Source of the DNA: Nostoc sp. CENA543
Lineage (GTDB): Bacteria > Cyanobacteriota > Cyanobacteriia > Cyanobacteriales > Nostocaceae
Reading direction: 5' to 3'
DNA: 64,000 nt
Assembly: GCF_002896875.1 (NCBI RefSeq)
Contig: NZ_CP023278.1
Span: 3,162,001 to 3,226,000 of the forward strand
This document shows, piece after piece, positions 18,857 through 29,168 of the stretch. The position numbers and the translations under genes were made by a program. Every line of letters begins with the position of its first letter. Position 1 is the stretch's first letter. The notes below the pieces were generated by a model. The model worked only from the letters and a program-made list of their open reading frames with translations, did no database searches and was not told the origin of the DNA.

Positions 18857-19768
18857 ATGAATTGGAGTAACTGGGTATATCTCGGAGTAGGATTATTTAT
18901 CGGGTTAGGTTCTAGCCGGTTATTGACAAAACGCGCTGTCAAACCGATTGCAAGAGAATCACCTATGACACCCACAAATCAACAAGAAGAAATATTACTC
19001 CAAGAAACGATCAGAAACACTCAATTAGCCTATGAAATGGCTAAGGAAATGAGTGAGTTTAAAGGGGGATTTTTAGCGCGGACTACCCACGAATTGCGAT
19101 CGCCTCTAAATGGTCTAATTGGATTACATCAGTTGATTTTGTCGGATTTATGTGAAGATCCAGCAGAAGAACGCGAATTTATTGCTCAAGCTCATGAACG
19201 GGCTTTAAAATTGCTGCATCTTATGGATGAAATTCTCAATGTTGTCAGAACAGAACATGGTACGAATAAATTAGATATTCAACCCCGTCCTGTAGCTGAG
19301 ATTTTACAAGAAGTCTATAACTTAACTTATATGTTGGCAGTAGACCGCAATTTTAAATTGCGAGTCATACCCCCAGAGCCAGAGATTTGCGCTTTAGCTG
19401 ACCAAAGATGGTTGAGACAGATATTACTAAGCTTCGTAGATACAGCTATTTCTCAAATGAAAGAAGGTAATATTTGTCTTTCTTGTGGTCTTAGTGATGA
19501 CTATGTACAAATTTGGTTAGATTTACCGCAACACGCTTTGTTGAGCTATGAGTCCATAGATTTACTCACATCTGAAACCAGTGATGTAGAACCAGAAAAA
19601 ACTGCTCTTTCCCCTGGGATGAAACTATTGCTCAATCAAAAGTTACTGACAACGATGGGGGGTAATTTGGAAATATTAGCAGATCCCGTGGCTGGGGAGA
19701 CAGAGCAGTTAGCAAGGATACAAATATCTATGCCCCTAGAGATTCTGAAAGTTGAACTTCCGCAGTAG
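18857..19768 (+). CDS. Membrane sensor histidine kinase, ATP-binding domain degenerate
   Basis: The 303-residue protein has one N-terminal membrane helix (about residues 5-22) and an H box TTHELRSPLNGLIGL with the phospho-accepting His. The region where the N box should be reads LRQILLSFVDTAIS, with Asp in place of the usual Asn, and no DxGxG or GxGLGL motif follows. The ATP-binding domain is therefore strongly diverged. Position (after tic22, prmC and tsaC) and sequence suggest it corresponds to alr0117 of Anabaena sp. PCC 7120, reported to be involved in heterocyst development (recalled). The ATG at 18857 gives the membrane helix at the N terminus. Its 3' end overlaps the convergent GNAT gene by 41 bases. 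Confidence 0.75.
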   Translation: MNWSNWVYLGVGLFIGLGSSRLLTKRAVKPIARESPMTPTNQQEEILLQETIRNTQLAYEMAKEMSEFKGGFLARTTHELRSPLNGLIGLHQLILSDLCEDPAEEREFIAQAHERALKLLHLMDEILNVVRTEHGTNKLDIQPRPVAEILQEVYNLTYMLAVDRNFKLRVIPPEPEICALADQRWLRQILLSFVDTAISQMKEGNICLSCGLSDDYVQIWLDLPQHALLSYESIDLLTSETSDVEPEKTALSPGMKLLLNQKLLTTMGGNLEILADPVAGETEQLARIQISMPLEILKVELPQ

Positions 19769-20198
19769 TCATGTTGCTCAGATTGGCTTGATTATACAAA
19801 ACCATAGTGGTAGTGTTATTAGTCTGAAAACCAATTTTTTCATAGAACTTCTGTTGATAAGTAGTCATCAAATAAACACGCTCAACTTGCATTTGTGGAT
19901 GACTCAATACAGTTTCCACTAATTTACTACCTAACCCAGTCCCTTGATAATCTGGGTGAATAACCACATCCCAGATTGTCGCTCTATAAATTCCATCGGA
20001 AGTAGCTCTAGCAAAACCAATCAGTTTTGTGTCATCCCAAACAGAAATTACTGGTTTGCTATTAGCAATAGCTATACTCAAATCTTTAATAGTACGTCCT
20101 TTCGCCCAAAAAGCTGCAATCTCAAATAAATTTTGGAGTTGATCAAGGTCTATTTCAGCATGGTGATGCTCACGAAACTGAATTTGTGGGTGATTCAT
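19728..20198 (-). CDS. GNAT acetyltransferase
   Basis: The 156-residue protein is a single GNAT domain with motif A IWDVVIHPDYQGTGLGSKLV, preceded by GFARATSDG. It shares these strings with the Ycf52-like acetyltransferase at 14509-15063 but lacks that protein's N-terminal extension. The substrate is unknown. Adjacent ATG codons at 20201 and 20198 are the likely starts; the upstream TTG-initiated extension has no support. The 3' end overlaps the convergent histidine kinase gene by 41 bases. Confidence 0.82.
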   Translation of the reverse strand: MNHPQIQFREHHHAEIDLDQLQNLFEIAAFWAKGRTIKDLSIAIANSKPVISVWDDTKLIGFARATSDGIYRATIWDVVIHPDYQGTGLGSKLVETVLSHPQMQVERVYLMTTYQQKFYEKIGFQTNNTTTMVLYNQANLSNMTTAEVQLSESLGA

Positions 20199-20337
20199 CA
20201 TGTAGGCACTCCGATGTGGCAGTCTTTTCACTGTCTTTCAATCATATTGTGCAAGAAATCACCGAATTCTGGTATTCGTGTCCTGGGAATTAGGCAGGGG
20301 GCAGGGGGAAGAAAAACTAATGACTAATGACTATTGA

Positions 20338-20757
20338 CTATTGACTATTGACTATCGACTCTTGACATACCCATTTCCATAGGGGATGAGTGGGGCCTTG
20401 TTGGCGAATTTGAAATACTTGTTTTTCTAGACGATGCTTTTCTTGTTGTGGTAATCCCAACAAGATATTTCGGCTTTGCCAAACTAAAACAGAAGTTGTC
20501 ATCCCAATACAAAATCCTAAACCTATAGCAGAGAATGGATGGTAAACAACTCCATAGCGCAGTGCTACCCAAGTAAAGTATTGTTTCCACAAGACGATTT
20601 CGGAACGGAGATTCCACAAACACAAGGGAGCAATTGTCAGCCATAAACAGCCGACGAATATCCATCTACCATACACAGTCAACTGGTGTAGTCTTTGGAC
20701 TTGTTGCGCTAGAGATTGTTCATTACCAGAAATTTCTGGTTCTTCTGGTTTAGTCAT
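20338..20757 (-). CDS. Small membrane protein of unknown function
   Basis: The 139-residue protein has a short acidic N terminus (MTKPEEPEISGNEQS), two predicted membrane helices (about WIFVGCLWLTIAPLCLW and FSAIGLGFCIGMTTSVLVW) and a basic C-terminal helix (LPQQEKHRLEKQVFQIRQQ). I recognise no family with a known function. The ATG at 20757 is chosen; longer readings run into translated AAAAGGC repeat. The final residues SIVNSQ are encoded by TATTGAC-type heptamers, so the repeat supplies the stop codon. It lies upstream of the GNAT gene on the same strand. Confidence 0.65.
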   Translation of the reverse strand: MTKPEEPEISGNEQSLAQQVQRLHQLTVYGRWIFVGCLWLTIAPLCLWNLRSEIVLWKQYFTWVALRYGVVYHPFSAIGLGFCIGMTTSVLVWQSRNILLGLPQQEKHRLEKQVFQIRQQGPTHPLWKWVCQESIVNSQ

Positions 20758-20947
20758 GGGGATTGGGGATAAAGGCAAAAGGCAAAGGGCAAAGGGCAAA
20801 AGGCAAAAGGCAAAAGGTAAAAGGTAAAAGGCAAAAGTAAAAAGAAAGGAAAAGATTCTTTTGCCTTTTTACTTTTTCTGGGGCTGGAAATTGGAGATTA
20901 GGGATTAATCAATTTAAGATTCTGTTCCCTGTTCCCTAATTGACTAC
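20758..20947. repeat. AAAAGGC repeat array
   Basis: A run of AAAGGCA/AAAGGTA units occupies about 20770-20880, followed by TTCCCTGTTCCC units. The same AAAAGGC family occurs at 10090-10145 and 31712-31750, and inside the TgpA-like coding region at 6097-6128. Confidence 0.75.
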
Positions 20948-21931
20948 TTACTCTACAGATGTATCAGTGACTCCAGTAGCTTCTCCTACTGTATATTTAC
21001 CTGTGCGTTCTCGCCATAGTGTTAGTAAGGTACTGGCGATGAAAATACTGGAGTAAGCTCCGGCGGTGAAGCCGATAATGAGTGCTAGAGCAAAGTTTTT
21101 CAGGGTTTCGCCACCAAATAAGAAGATGGCGAACAATGGGAGCATAGTTGTGAAAGTGGTATTGATGGATCTGCCTAAAGTTTGGTTGACGGCATCATCA
21201 ACAATCTCAGTAATCTTTTGGTTAGAGTTGGTTTTTAATGTTTCTCGGATGCGATCGTAAATAACTACTGTATCGTTTACAGAGAAACCTGTAATTGTCA
21301 AGAGAGACACAATAAATAAACTGTCTACTTCTGTGCCAAATGCTAGACCGAAAATCGAAAACATTCCCATTGTGACTAGTACATCGTGAAGTAAAGCCAC
21401 GATCGCAAATATGGCGTAGTCTAATTGAAACCGAAATGTTAAGTAAACAATAATGCCAATAAAAGAGACTACTAAGGCGATGATGCCGGAGTTAAACAAC
21501 TCTCGCCCCAAGGTCGGCCCTACAGTATCAATCTGATTTTTCTGCTCGTCAAAAGCACCTACTTTTTCGCTTAAGGCGGTTTGTAGTTTGATACGTTGTT
21601 CTCGATCTAAATTTTTGGTACGGATGAGGATGCCGTTTTCTTTACGTGTATCTTTGTCGGCGACGATTTGAATACTACTATCACCAAGTCCTTGTGCTTT
21701 GGCGACTTCCCGCACAACATTAATATCTATGGGTTTGTCGCAATTTCCTGGTTTATTACAATCTCGCTCGAATTGTAGTCTGGTACCACCGACAAAATCT
21801 AAGCTGGGACGTAAAGGGGCGCGGATATTGGGATTTTGCCAAGAAATCACCATTGAGATGATACCAGCTAAGATGATGGCACAAGAGATTGCCCACCAAA
21901 GCGATCGCGATTTGTTAATACTGAGTTTCAT
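20948..21931 (-). CDS. secF: Protein translocase subunit SecF
   Basis: The 327-residue inner/thylakoid membrane protein works with SecD to drive late steps of Sec-dependent export with the proton motive force. It has an N-terminal membrane helix, a periplasmic domain beginning near [14 protein letters not shown], and five further helices including the conserved [16 protein letters not shown] segment and the NTTFTTML motif. The ATG at 21931 overlaps the secD stop by four bases (ATGA), so the two are translationally coupled. Confidence 0.95.
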   Translation of the reverse strand: MKLSINKSRSLWWAISCAIILAGIISMVISWQNPNIRAPLRPSLDFVGGTRLQFERDCNKPGNCDKPIDINVVREVAKAQGLGDSSIQIVADKDTRKENGILIRTKNLDREQRIKLQTALSEKVGAFDEQKNQIDTVGPTLGRELFNSGIIALVVSFIGIIVYLTFRFQLDYAIFAIVALLHDVLVTMGMFSIFGLAFGTEVDSLFIVSLLTITGFSVNDTVVIYDRIRETLKTNSNQKITEIVDDAVNQTLGRSINTTFTTMLPLFAIFLFGGETLKNFALALIIGFTAGAYSSIFIASTLLTLWRERTGKYTVGEATGVTDTSVE

Positions 21932-23352
21932 TTAGCCACCTCTGCCTGGTTTGATGCTCCTGAATTTGGCAGGTTAGGACAGAAAAGTTCTGGTTTTCGC
22001 AGTGCAGGAATAGAAATTGCGACGAACATTAAACTGCGACTACAAGTAATAGCACTAAACATACTCACAGCCACACCTAGAGCCAAAGTTAAAGCAAAGC
22101 CTTTGACTAAGCCCGCCCCCAGATAAAATAAAGCAGCACAAGCAATAACTGTGGTGATGTTGCCATCTAAAATGCTGGAGAAAGCCCGATAAAAGCCAGA
22201 CTCAACAGATCGATACAGTGATTTCCCGGCTCTTAACTCTTCCCTTGTGCGTTCAAAAATCAGCACGTTTGCGTCTACTGCCATACCGATGCTGAGAATA
22301 AAACCTGCAATTCCTGGTAAGGTGAGGGTGACATTTAATAGACAAAAGCTAGCCCAAGTCAAGATGGCGTAGACAATGAGGGCAATATCCGCAATTAATC
22401 CTGGTAGTCTATAGTACACCACCATAAAGATTAAGACTAAAATCAGACCGCCAATCCCAGCATAGATGCTGGTTTTGATGCTATCTTGTCCCAGGGTTGC
22501 GCCAACTGTCCGAATTTCCGCAATTTCTACGGGTACAGGTAAAGCACCGCCACGCAGTTGCACGCCTAAATCATTAGCTTGTTGGGCAGTAAATCTACCC
22601 GTAATGATCGCAGAGCCACCAGTAATCCCAGCACTGGCAAATTCTACCCCAACAACAGGCGCGCTGATTAGTTCATTATCGAGAAAAATCCCGATACTAC
22701 GTCCTGTACCTGCAAGATTTTTGGTGAGTTCGGCAAAAAGTTCGCCACCTTTTTGGTTAAAGCGAATGGCTACATTCCAGTTGTTACCTTGTCGGGTGGG
22801 TTCGCCGTAGGCATCTGTAAGATATTTACCATCAAGCGGGGGTTTGGTGCTTTCAAATAAATCAGCGATCGCTTGATTATTGTTCTTTAAATCTTCTAAA
22901 TTTTTATTAATTGCCGCTTGGTCTTGACTTTTTCTTAATTCTTCTTGCTTGGCTTTCAATTGGGCCCGTGATGCTTGAAATGCCAATAATTGAGTTTCTG
23001 TACTGGGTTTTTGCAGACGAAATTCTAGTTGTGCTGTACCGCCTAGAACTCGTTCTGCTTGTTCTGGGTCGTTCACCCCTGGTAACTGTACCAGGACTTT
23101 ATTTGTACCCACGGTTTGAATAATGGGTTCAGAAACACCCAGGCTATTAATCCGCCCTTCCACAACCTTTTTCACCCCATCTAATTCCCGTTCGGTGATT
23201 TGAGGAATTTCGGCTGTAGGTTTCACTTCGATGGTAAGTTGTGAACCACCGCGTAAATCTAAGCCCAAGGGTGCGGGAAATCTCCAGCTAAAGGCCAAGG
23301 CGGCTATGACTAAAATTAAGATTAACGCTAAAAGCGATCGCTGTCTCTCCAT
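21928..23352 (-). CDS. secD: Protein translocase subunit SecD
   Basis: The 474-residue protein shows the SecD signature [14 protein letters not shown] after the first membrane helix, a large periplasmic region with a coiled-coil-like stretch ([19 protein letters not shown]), and the C-terminal membrane block with [19 protein letters not shown]. It partners SecF, encoded immediately downstream with a four-base overlap. The ATG at 23352 ([14 protein letters not shown]) is chosen over a TTG at 23373. A repeat region separates it from pdhB upstream on the same strand. Confidence 0.94.
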   Translation of the reverse strand: MERQRSLLALILILVIAALAFSWRFPAPLGLDLRGGSQLTIEVKPTAEIPQITERELDGVKKVVEGRINSLGVSEPIIQTVGTNKVLVQLPGVNDPEQAERVLGGTAQLEFRLQKPSTETQLLAFQASRAQLKAKQEELRKSQDQAAINKNLEDLKNNNQAIADLFESTKPPLDGKYLTDAYGEPTRQGNNWNVAIRFNQKGGELFAELTKNLAGTGRSIGIFLDNELISAPVVGVEFASAGITGGSAIITGRFTAQQANDLGVQLRGGALPVPVEIAEIRTVGATLGQDSIKTSIYAGIGGLILVLIFMVVYYRLPGLIADIALIVYAILTWASFCLLNVTLTLPGIAGFILSIGMAVDANVLIFERTREELRAGKSLYRSVESGFYRAFSSILDGNITTVIACAALFYLGAGLVKGFALTLALGVAVSMFSAITCSRSLMFVAISIPALRKPELFCPNLPNSGASNQAEVAK

Positions 23353-23527
23353 ACCGTAACTCGCAACTGACAAACGCTATAATAACGCTCTTTGCATCAG
23401 TTATGAGTAGGTGGGTATGGGGAATAGGGCATTGGGAATGGGGCATGGGGCATGGGGCATTGGGTAAAAACTACCTTGTCTACCTTGTCTACCTTCTCCC
23501 CAGTCACCAATACCCAGTCCCCAATCC

Positions 23528-24511
23528 CTAAACGCGCATCGCGACCATTTTCTGCACGGCTTCGACAATTTGCTCTGGCTGGACGATGGTCAGGCGTTCT
23601 AGTGTGCCGTTGTAAGGTGTGGGAATATCTTGGGATGATAGTCTTAATACTGGGGCATCTAGTTCGTCAAATAGGCGATCATTAATGGATGCCACTAATT
23701 CTGCACCAATACCGCCGGTTCGCATACATTCTTCTACAACAATGACGCGATGGGTTTTCCGCACTGATGCGCCGATAGTATCAAAATCTAGTGGTTTGAG
23801 AGATATTAAATCAATTACTTCTGGGTCGTAACCTTGTTTTTCTAAAGGTTTTACAGCTTGCATCACATGATGACGCATCCGTGAGTAAGTCAAGATTGTG
23901 ACATCTTTACCTTTGCGGACAACTTCAGCTTTATCTAAGGGAAGTACGTATTCTTCCTCTGGGAGATTTTCTTTTAAGTTGTAAAGTAAAACGTGTTCAA
24001 AGAACAACACGGGGTTATCATCGCGAATGGCAGCTTTTAGTAGTCCTTTGGCGTTGTATGGGGTAGAACAGGCGACAATTTTTAATCCTGGGACGGCTTG
24101 GAAGTAAGCTTCTAGACGTTGGGAGTGTTCTGCACCTAGTTGTCTACCAACACCACCAGGGCCGCGAATTACCATTGGGATTTTAAAGTTACCACCGGAA
24201 GTGTAACGCAACATCCCAGCGTTGTTGGAGATTTGGTTGAAGGCGAGGAGCAGAAAACCCATGTTCATACCTTCAATGATGGGTCGCAATCCTGTCATGG
24301 CTGCGCCGACTGCTATCCCAGTGAAGCTGTTTTCTGCGATGGGTGTATCTAAAACTCTCAAGTCGCCGTACTTTTTGTATAAGTCTTTAGTGACTTTGTA
24401 AGAACCTCCATAGTGTCCTACGTCTTCACCTAAAACGAAGACACTGGAATCACGCGCCATTTCTTCATCAATGGCTTCCCGCAAAGCGTTGAAGAATAGT
24501 GTTTCTGCCAT
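23528..24511 (-). CDS. pdhB: Pyruvate dehydrogenase E1 component, beta subunit
   Basis: The 327-residue protein is a transketolase-fold E1 beta subunit: [51 protein letters not shown] and the C-terminal [12 protein letters not shown] segment are family features. With the alpha subunit, encoded elsewhere, it binds thiamine diphosphate and oxidatively decarboxylates pyruvate. The enzyme uses lipoylated E2, which links it functionally to lipA at 35806. The start is the ATG at 24511. It is followed by CTACCTTGT-type repeats before secD. Confidence 0.94.
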   Translation of the reverse strand: MAETLFFNALREAIDEEMARDSSVFVLGEDVGHYGGSYKVTKDLYKKYGDLRVLDTPIAENSFTGIAVGAAMTGLRPIIEGMNMGFLLLAFNQISNNAGMLRYTSGGNFKIPMVIRGPGGVGRQLGAEHSQRLEAYFQAVPGLKIVACSTPYNAKGLLKAAIRDDNPVLFFEHVLLYNLKENLPEEEYVLPLDKAEVVRKGKDVTILTYSRMRHHVMQAVKPLEKQGYDPEVIDLISLKPLDFDTIGASVRKTHRVIVVEECMRTGGIGAELVASINDRLFDELDAPVLRLSSQDIPTPYNGTLERLTIVQPEQIVEAVQKMVAMRV

Positions 24512-24745
24512 TTAGACCTTTTTTACAACTATTGTTTTAGAATCTTATCGCGCTACCGCGACTAATACCGTGAGCGATCGCACTAGTGAGAAAGTTAGCA
24601 AGGCTCAAAATTACCCTGAAATTATCTCTTAGCTTGTGGCAGATTTACACCTGAAACTGCATTAAACAGTGGTTATACAGCAATTAACTACTCAGACAGT
24701 TAGCTAAAGCCATCTCTAAATATGAGACTTTGAATTAGCAGGCTA

Positions 24746-25036
24746 TCAGTTGCAAACCGGCGAATCAGTCACCTGTGTTACCTGATTTTCTGGAAAGCGT
24801 CTGGGCCTTCCTGGTTTACGCTTGTGTCGTTGATTAATTGACTTTTCACTGGCGATCGCTAATTCTTCAGGGGTACATTTAAATATCCGCAAAGCTTCCA
24901 AATATTTTTTTGGGGTCATGGTTGGCTCAGTCCGCCCAGCTTCCCAGTTACGAACGCTGGTTTCACTGATTGCAAGCCTGAAGGCCACTTCGGCGCGACT
25001 GACACCAGCACGCTCTCTCAGGACTTGCATATCCAT
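24746..25036 (-). CDS. XRE-family HTH regulator with AT-hook-like tail
   Basis: The 96-residue protein is one Cro/CI-type helix-turn-helix domain (LRERAGVSRAEVAFRLAISE and TSVRNWEAGRTEPTM, residues about 5-40) followed by a short helical region and a basic tail KRKPGRPRRF. The GRP core flanked by Arg/Lys is an AT-hook-like minor-groove motif, not a usual part of this family in my experience. Upstream lies a perfect palindrome (25081-25098) that could be its own operator. The start is the ATG at 25036. Target genes are unknown. Confidence 0.82.
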   Translation of the reverse strand: MDMQVLRERAGVSRAEVAFRLAISETSVRNWEAGRTEPTMTPKKYLEALRIFKCTPEELAIASEKSINQRHKRKPGRPRRFPENQVTQVTDSPVCN

Positions 25037-25080
25037 AGTTCATGCTCCCATTACAAAATTTAAACTTTTTTGTTAAATCA

Positions 25081-25098
25081 ATTGACATTTTTGTCAAT
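25081..25098. promoter_or_regulatory. Inverted repeat ATTGACA-N4-TGTCAAT upstream of the XRE gene
   Basis: A perfect 7-bp inverted repeat separated by TTTT lies 45-62 bases before the start codon of the XRE gene. One arm includes TTGACA, which could serve as a -35 element on the minus strand, so a bound repressor would cover the promoter. The symmetry and position suggest autoregulation; this is inferred. Confidence 0.45.
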
Positions 25099-25315
25099 TA
25101 TGAAATTCAAAAGACTAAATTTATTATCTATGTTTATTTTATAGGCGATCGCTACACTCTTTGACAAAATCAGCCACTAATTTCTGTAACATCTCATACT
25201 AAATTTCCTGTGTCCGCATTAATAAAGCAAAAATAGCTGATTTGAGCCATAAAATAGAGCAAATCAGCTTTCTAATGTTGAATAGAAAAATATGCTATGT
25301 GAAGTCTGAATCAAA

Positions 25316-25771
25316 TTACTCACCCAAAGACAGCTGCACAGGTGACAACTGACGTAGACCAGAAACTACGCTGAGTCCACCCATTCCAATCGCTAGCCAA
25401 GATACGAATGATTCCAGGGGTTCGACTTCTTTCGCTGTAGTTGCTGGTTGCTTGGGGTCATAACGCACAGCTACTATTTTGCCTTCGCTGGCGCGGGAGG
25501 AATCATAGTCACCTGTAAAGCGGACAGGATCACCCTTGACGAGAAACTCGATTACTGGCGCGTAGGTGTCTTTTTGTTGATCATTGCGATCGCGTTCACG
25601 ACGGTGAACCGTATCTACTACCCTACCTTGTGTTTCTGTTAGTGTGGCACGCTCATAAGCAATTTGTTGGTTTGACCAAAAACCAGCCCCAATAAACATT
25701 AGCCCAATCACTAAGCCAATAATTCCACTCAATTTATCTTCAAAAGTAACTTGACGAAATTGCACATTCAT
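25316..25771 (-). CDS. DUF3592-like membrane protein
   Basis: The 151-residue protein has an N-terminal membrane helix (GIIGLVIGLMFIGAGFW), an extracytoplasmic beta-rich domain (TLTETQGRVVDTVHRRERDR ... YAPVIEFLVKGDPVRF ... ASEGKIVAVRYDPKQP) and a second helix near the C terminus (WLAIGMGGLSVVSGL). This layout fits DUF3592, a family of unknown function. The ATG at 25771 is used in preference to one at 25792. No obvious partner lies next to it. Confidence 0.8.
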   Translation of the reverse strand: MNVQFRQVTFEDKLSGIIGLVIGLMFIGAGFWSNQQIAYERATLTETQGRVVDTVHRRERDRNDQQKDTYAPVIEFLVKGDPVRFTGDYDSSRASEGKIVAVRYDPKQPATTAKEVEPLESFVSWLAIGMGGLSVVSGLRQLSPVQLSLGE

Positions 25772-25904
25772 AGAATTTAAAATAATTAACAAGAAGTTTA
25801 TCGACTGTCGCCTAATTAAATAACAGCGAAGTAGCTAAAAATTACGTATGTAAAAATTAGTAATTTGTGATATTAAGTCATTTAAAAATACCACAATTGA
25901 GTTC

Positions 25905-25951
25905 GTAGTAAGGACTTTAGTCCTTTTCCTGAGAACTAAATTTCTCACTAC
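25905..25951. repeat. Decayed copy of the GTAGTAAGGACTTTAGTCC element
   Basis: GTAGTAAGGACTTTAGTCCT at the left end and a diverged GAGAACTAAATTTCTCACTAC at the right end match the ends of the element at 15422-15488, with a shorter centre. It lies between hemB and the DUF3592 gene. Confidence 0.6.
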
Positions 25952-26019
25952 AAACTTTCAAATTAAAAGACGTAGCATTGCTACGCCTAAAAAAACACTC
26001 ATTTCTTGATTTCTCAACA

Positions 26020-27009
26020 TTACACAGATGATCGCAACCATCTAGCCGCATCTTTGGCATGATAGGTGAGTATCAAGTCTGCACCAGCACGTTTGAAACT
26101 GGTTAAGGTTTCCATAACTACGCGCTGTTCATCTATCCAACCATTTAAGGCCGCAGCTTTGACCATTGAGTATTCACCAGAAACGTTGTAAGCAGCCACA
26201 GGTAAATTGCTTGCTTCCTTCACACGCCAAATGATATCCATGTATGCTAAAGCTGGCTTGACCATGAGCATATCTGCACCTTCAGCAATGTCTAGCTCAA
26301 TTTCTTTAATCGCTTCCCGTGCGTTACCAGGGTCCATTTGATAGGTTCTTCTGTCGCCAAATTGGGGTGTAGATTCGGCTGCATCTCTAAATGGGCCATA
26401 GTAAGCCGAAGCATACTTAGCAGCATAAGACAAAATAGGTGTGTCTTGGAATCCTGCTTCATCTAAAGCAGAGCGAATTGCTTGTACAAAGCCATCCATC
26501 ATTCCCGAAGGCGCGATAATGTCAGCACCGGCTTGAGCTTGGGAAACTGCGGTTTTTTTCAATAGTTCTAGGGTGGGGTCGTTGAGAACTCGTCCTGTCA
26601 AATCACCCACTTGCAAATAACCGCAGTGTCCATGACTGGTGTATTCACATAAACAAGTATCAGCAATCACAATCAAATCTGGTACGGCTGATTTTACTGC
26701 TGTGGCTGCTTTCTGCACAATACCGCAATCATGCCAAGCACCGGTAGCATCGGTGTCTTTGTCGGCTGGAATACCAAATAAAATGATGGCGGGAATGCCT
26801 AAGTCGTAAACTTCTTTGGCTTCTTCGACAATTTTATCTATCGAAAGTTGGTACACTCCAGGCATGGATTTGACTTCATTGGCAATGCCCTCACCTGGTA
26901 CAGCAAACAAGGGATAGATTAAATCATTTGTCGTTACTATGGTTTCTCGTACCATCCGGCGCAATTGGGGATGGGTACGCAGACGGCGGGGGCGATGGGT
27001 GGGAAACAT
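26020..27009 (-). CDS. hemB: Delta-aminolevulinic acid dehydratase (porphobilinogen synthase)
   Basis: The 329-residue enzyme condenses two 5-aminolevulinates to porphobilinogen on the route to haem and chlorophyll. The metal-binding region [16 protein letters not shown] retains three cysteines. The two Schiff-base lysine segments are [15 protein letters not shown] and [12 protein letters not shown]. The ATG at 27009 ([11 protein letters not shown]) is preferred; a longer reading to 27051 has no family support. The gene is convergent with none and stands apart from other haem genes. Confidence 0.95.
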   Translation of the reverse strand: MFPTHRPRRLRTHPQLRRMVRETIVTTNDLIYPLFAVPGEGIANEVKSMPGVYQLSIDKIVEEAKEVYDLGIPAIILFGIPADKDTDATGAWHDCGIVQKAATAVKSAVPDLIVIADTCLCEYTSHGHCGYLQVGDLTGRVLNDPTLELLKKTAVSQAQAGADIIAPSGMMDGFVQAIRSALDEAGFQDTPILSYAAKYASAYYGPFRDAAESTPQFGDRRTYQMDPGNAREAIKEIELDIAEGADMLMVKPALAYMDIIWRVKEASNLPVAAYNVSGEYSMVKAAALNGWIDEQRVVMETLTSFKRAGADLILTYHAKDAARWLRSSV

Positions 27010-27539
27010 AAATTTCTGTGAAAAAATACGAATGTGATGGACACAAAACAAAGCGTCACAAAAGCCGGACGAAATTCCGCTATTGTCAGCCAGACTACAG
27101 ACAGTGCTTAACTGTCCTTTGCCCTACTCCTGCTCAAGCTGTGGGGCAATTTTGTATTTTACAAGAGGCAGGAGACGGAAGAATTTTAGATTTTGAATTT
27201 TGGATTGGTTATCTCAAAATCTAAAATATTTGGCGGTCTGTTTTTAGCATGATGTTAGACAAATATTGGAAATTGTCATTGAGATCTGAACTAACTTTCA
27301 ATTATCTACTTCTAAATTCTCAATTTTTTGGAAGGTTTTATGATAATTTTTATTAAAAGTTTATGATGGGTGAGTAAGTTGGAGTTTTAACGCGGAGGTA
27401 CGCGGAGTTTTTTGGGTGTGGTTTAATTGATGCTTTTTAATTTTGAGTTACTTTTGGTGAGGTGCGTTGTTTTAAGATGAAGAGACTCGCTAAAGTAGAA
27501 AAGCATTAAGTTACGTAACAAGGAAGTAAATATAATTTT
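27010..27539. other. Intergenic region between hemB and prfC
   Basis: This 530-bp gap between divergent genes contains AATTTTGGATTGG/AATCTAAAAT units near 27180-27230 and otherwise AT-rich sequence. It presumably holds both promoters. The ORF across 27018-27224 has no coding character. No RNA gene or strong palindrome is visible. Confidence 0.4.
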
Positions 27540-29168
27540 ATGTCAACTGAACTTCAGGCAGAATTGGGTCAAGCAGTTGAGATGCGGCGCAATTTTGCGA
27601 TTATCTCTCACCCTGATGCTGGGAAAACTACGCTGACGGAAAAGTTGTTGCTCTACGGGGGGGCAATTCATGAGGCTGGTGCAGTGAAGGCGCGCCGGGC
27701 GCAGCGTAAGGCGACTTCTGACTGGATGGCGATGGAACAGCAACGGGGTATTTCTATCACATCTACAGTATTACAGTTTGAATATCAAAATTGTCAAATT
27801 AATTTACTGGATACTCCTGGACACCAAGATTTTAGTGAAGATACCTATCGGACTCTGGCGGCGGCTGATAATGCAGTGATGCTGATTGATGCGGCTAAGG
27901 GTCTAGAACCTCAGACTCGCAAATTATTTGAAGTTTGTAAATTACGTGGTTTACCAATCTTTACCTTTGTAAATAAATTAGATCGTCCTGGTAGAGAACC
28001 ACTGGAATTATTAGACGAAATTGAGCAAGAGTTGGGTTTGCAAACCTATGCGGTGAATTGGCCGATAGGTATGGGCGATCGCTTTAAAGGTGTGTTTGAT
28101 CGCAAACAGCAGCAAATTCACTTGTTTGAACGCACTTCCCACGGTAGTAAGGAAGCCCGTGATACAGTTGTCAACTTGGGTGATCCGCGCATTGAAGAAT
28201 TACTGGAACAAGACTTGTATCACCAACTCAAAAATGATCTAGAACTATTAGAAGGAGTCGGCCCAGAATTAGATTTAGATTTGGTACATCAAGGCAAAAT
28301 GACTCCAGTTTTCTTTGGTAGTGCCATGACTAACTTTGGGGTAGAGTTATTTTTGAAATCCTTCCTCGACAATGCCTTAAAACCAGGTGTCCATGTCAGT
28401 AGCGTCGGTGAAGTACCCCCCACTTATCCAGAGTTTTCCGGTTTCGTTTTCAAATTGCAAGCCAATATGGACCCTAAACATCGCGATCGCGTCGCTTTTA
28501 TCCGGGTCTGCACTGGTAAGTTTGAAAAAGATATGACAGTGAATCATGCTCGAACTGGCAAAGTTGTGCGGTTATCTAGACCCCAAAAACTGTTTGCTCA
28601 AGAGAGAGAATCTATTGATGTAGCGTATCCAGGTGATGTCATCGGTTTAAATAATCCAGGTGTTTTTGCGATCGGCGATACAATTTACACGGGGCAGAAG
28701 CTGGAATATGAAGGGATTCCGTATTTTTCACCAGAACTATTTGCGACTCTTCGCAATCCCAACCCCTCCAAGTTTAAGCAATTCCAAAAAGGCATCTCCG
28801 AATTGCGGGAAGAGGGTGCAGTGCAAATTATGTATTCCGTTGATGAAGCCAAACGCGACCCCATTATGGCAGCCGTGGGGCAGTTACAGTTTGAAGTGGT
28901 GCAGTTTCGCTTACAAAACGAGTATGGTGTAGAGACCCTGCTAGAACTATTACCCTACAGCGTTGCTCGTTGGGTAGAAGGTGGCTGGGAAGCTTTGGAC
29001 AAGGTGGGACGTATTTTTAACACCACCACAGTCAAAGACAATATGGGTCGCCCAGTTTTACTGTTCCGCAACGAATGGAACTGTCAACAATTACAGGGAG
29101 ATCATCCAGAGTTAAAACTCAGCGCGATCGCCCCAGTGTTTTCTAGTCAAAAGGCAGTTGAAGAGTGA
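27540..29168 (+). CDS. prfC: Peptide chain release factor 3
   Basis: The 542-residue GTPase recycles release factors 1 and 2 from the ribosome after termination. G motifs are present: [16 protein letters not shown] (P-loop, from about residue 22), [11 protein letters not shown] (switch I), [14 protein letters not shown] (G3) and [10 protein letters not shown] (G4). RF3 is distinguished from EF-G by its shorter length and its C-terminal region. The start is the ATG at 27540. The composite GTTAGCGG repeat block follows directly. Confidence 0.94.
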   Translation: MSTELQAELGQAVEMRRNFAIISHPDAGKTTLTEKLLLYGGAIHEAGAVKARRAQRKATSDWMAMEQQRGISITSTVLQFEYQNCQINLLDTPGHQDFSEDTYRTLAAADNAVMLIDAAKGLEPQTRKLFEVCKLRGLPIFTFVNKLDRPGREPLELLDEIEQELGLQTYAVNWPIGMGDRFKGVFDRKQQQIHLFERTSHGSKEARDTVVNLGDPRIEELLEQDLYHQLKNDLELLEGVGPELDLDLVHQGKMTPVFFGSAMTNFGVELFLKSFLDNALKPGVHVSSVGEVPPTYPEFSGFVFKLQANMDPKHRDRVAFIRVCTGKFEKDMTVNHARTGKVVRLSRPQKLFAQERESIDVAYPGDVIGLNNPGVFAIGDTIYTGQKLEYEGIPYFSPELFATLRNPNPSKFKQFQKGISELREEGAVQIMYSVDEAKRDPIMAAVGQLQFEVVQFRLQNEYGVETLLELLPYSVARWVEGGWEALDKVGRIFNTTTVKDNMGRPVLLFRNEWNCQQLQGDHPELKLSAIAPVFSSQKAVEE

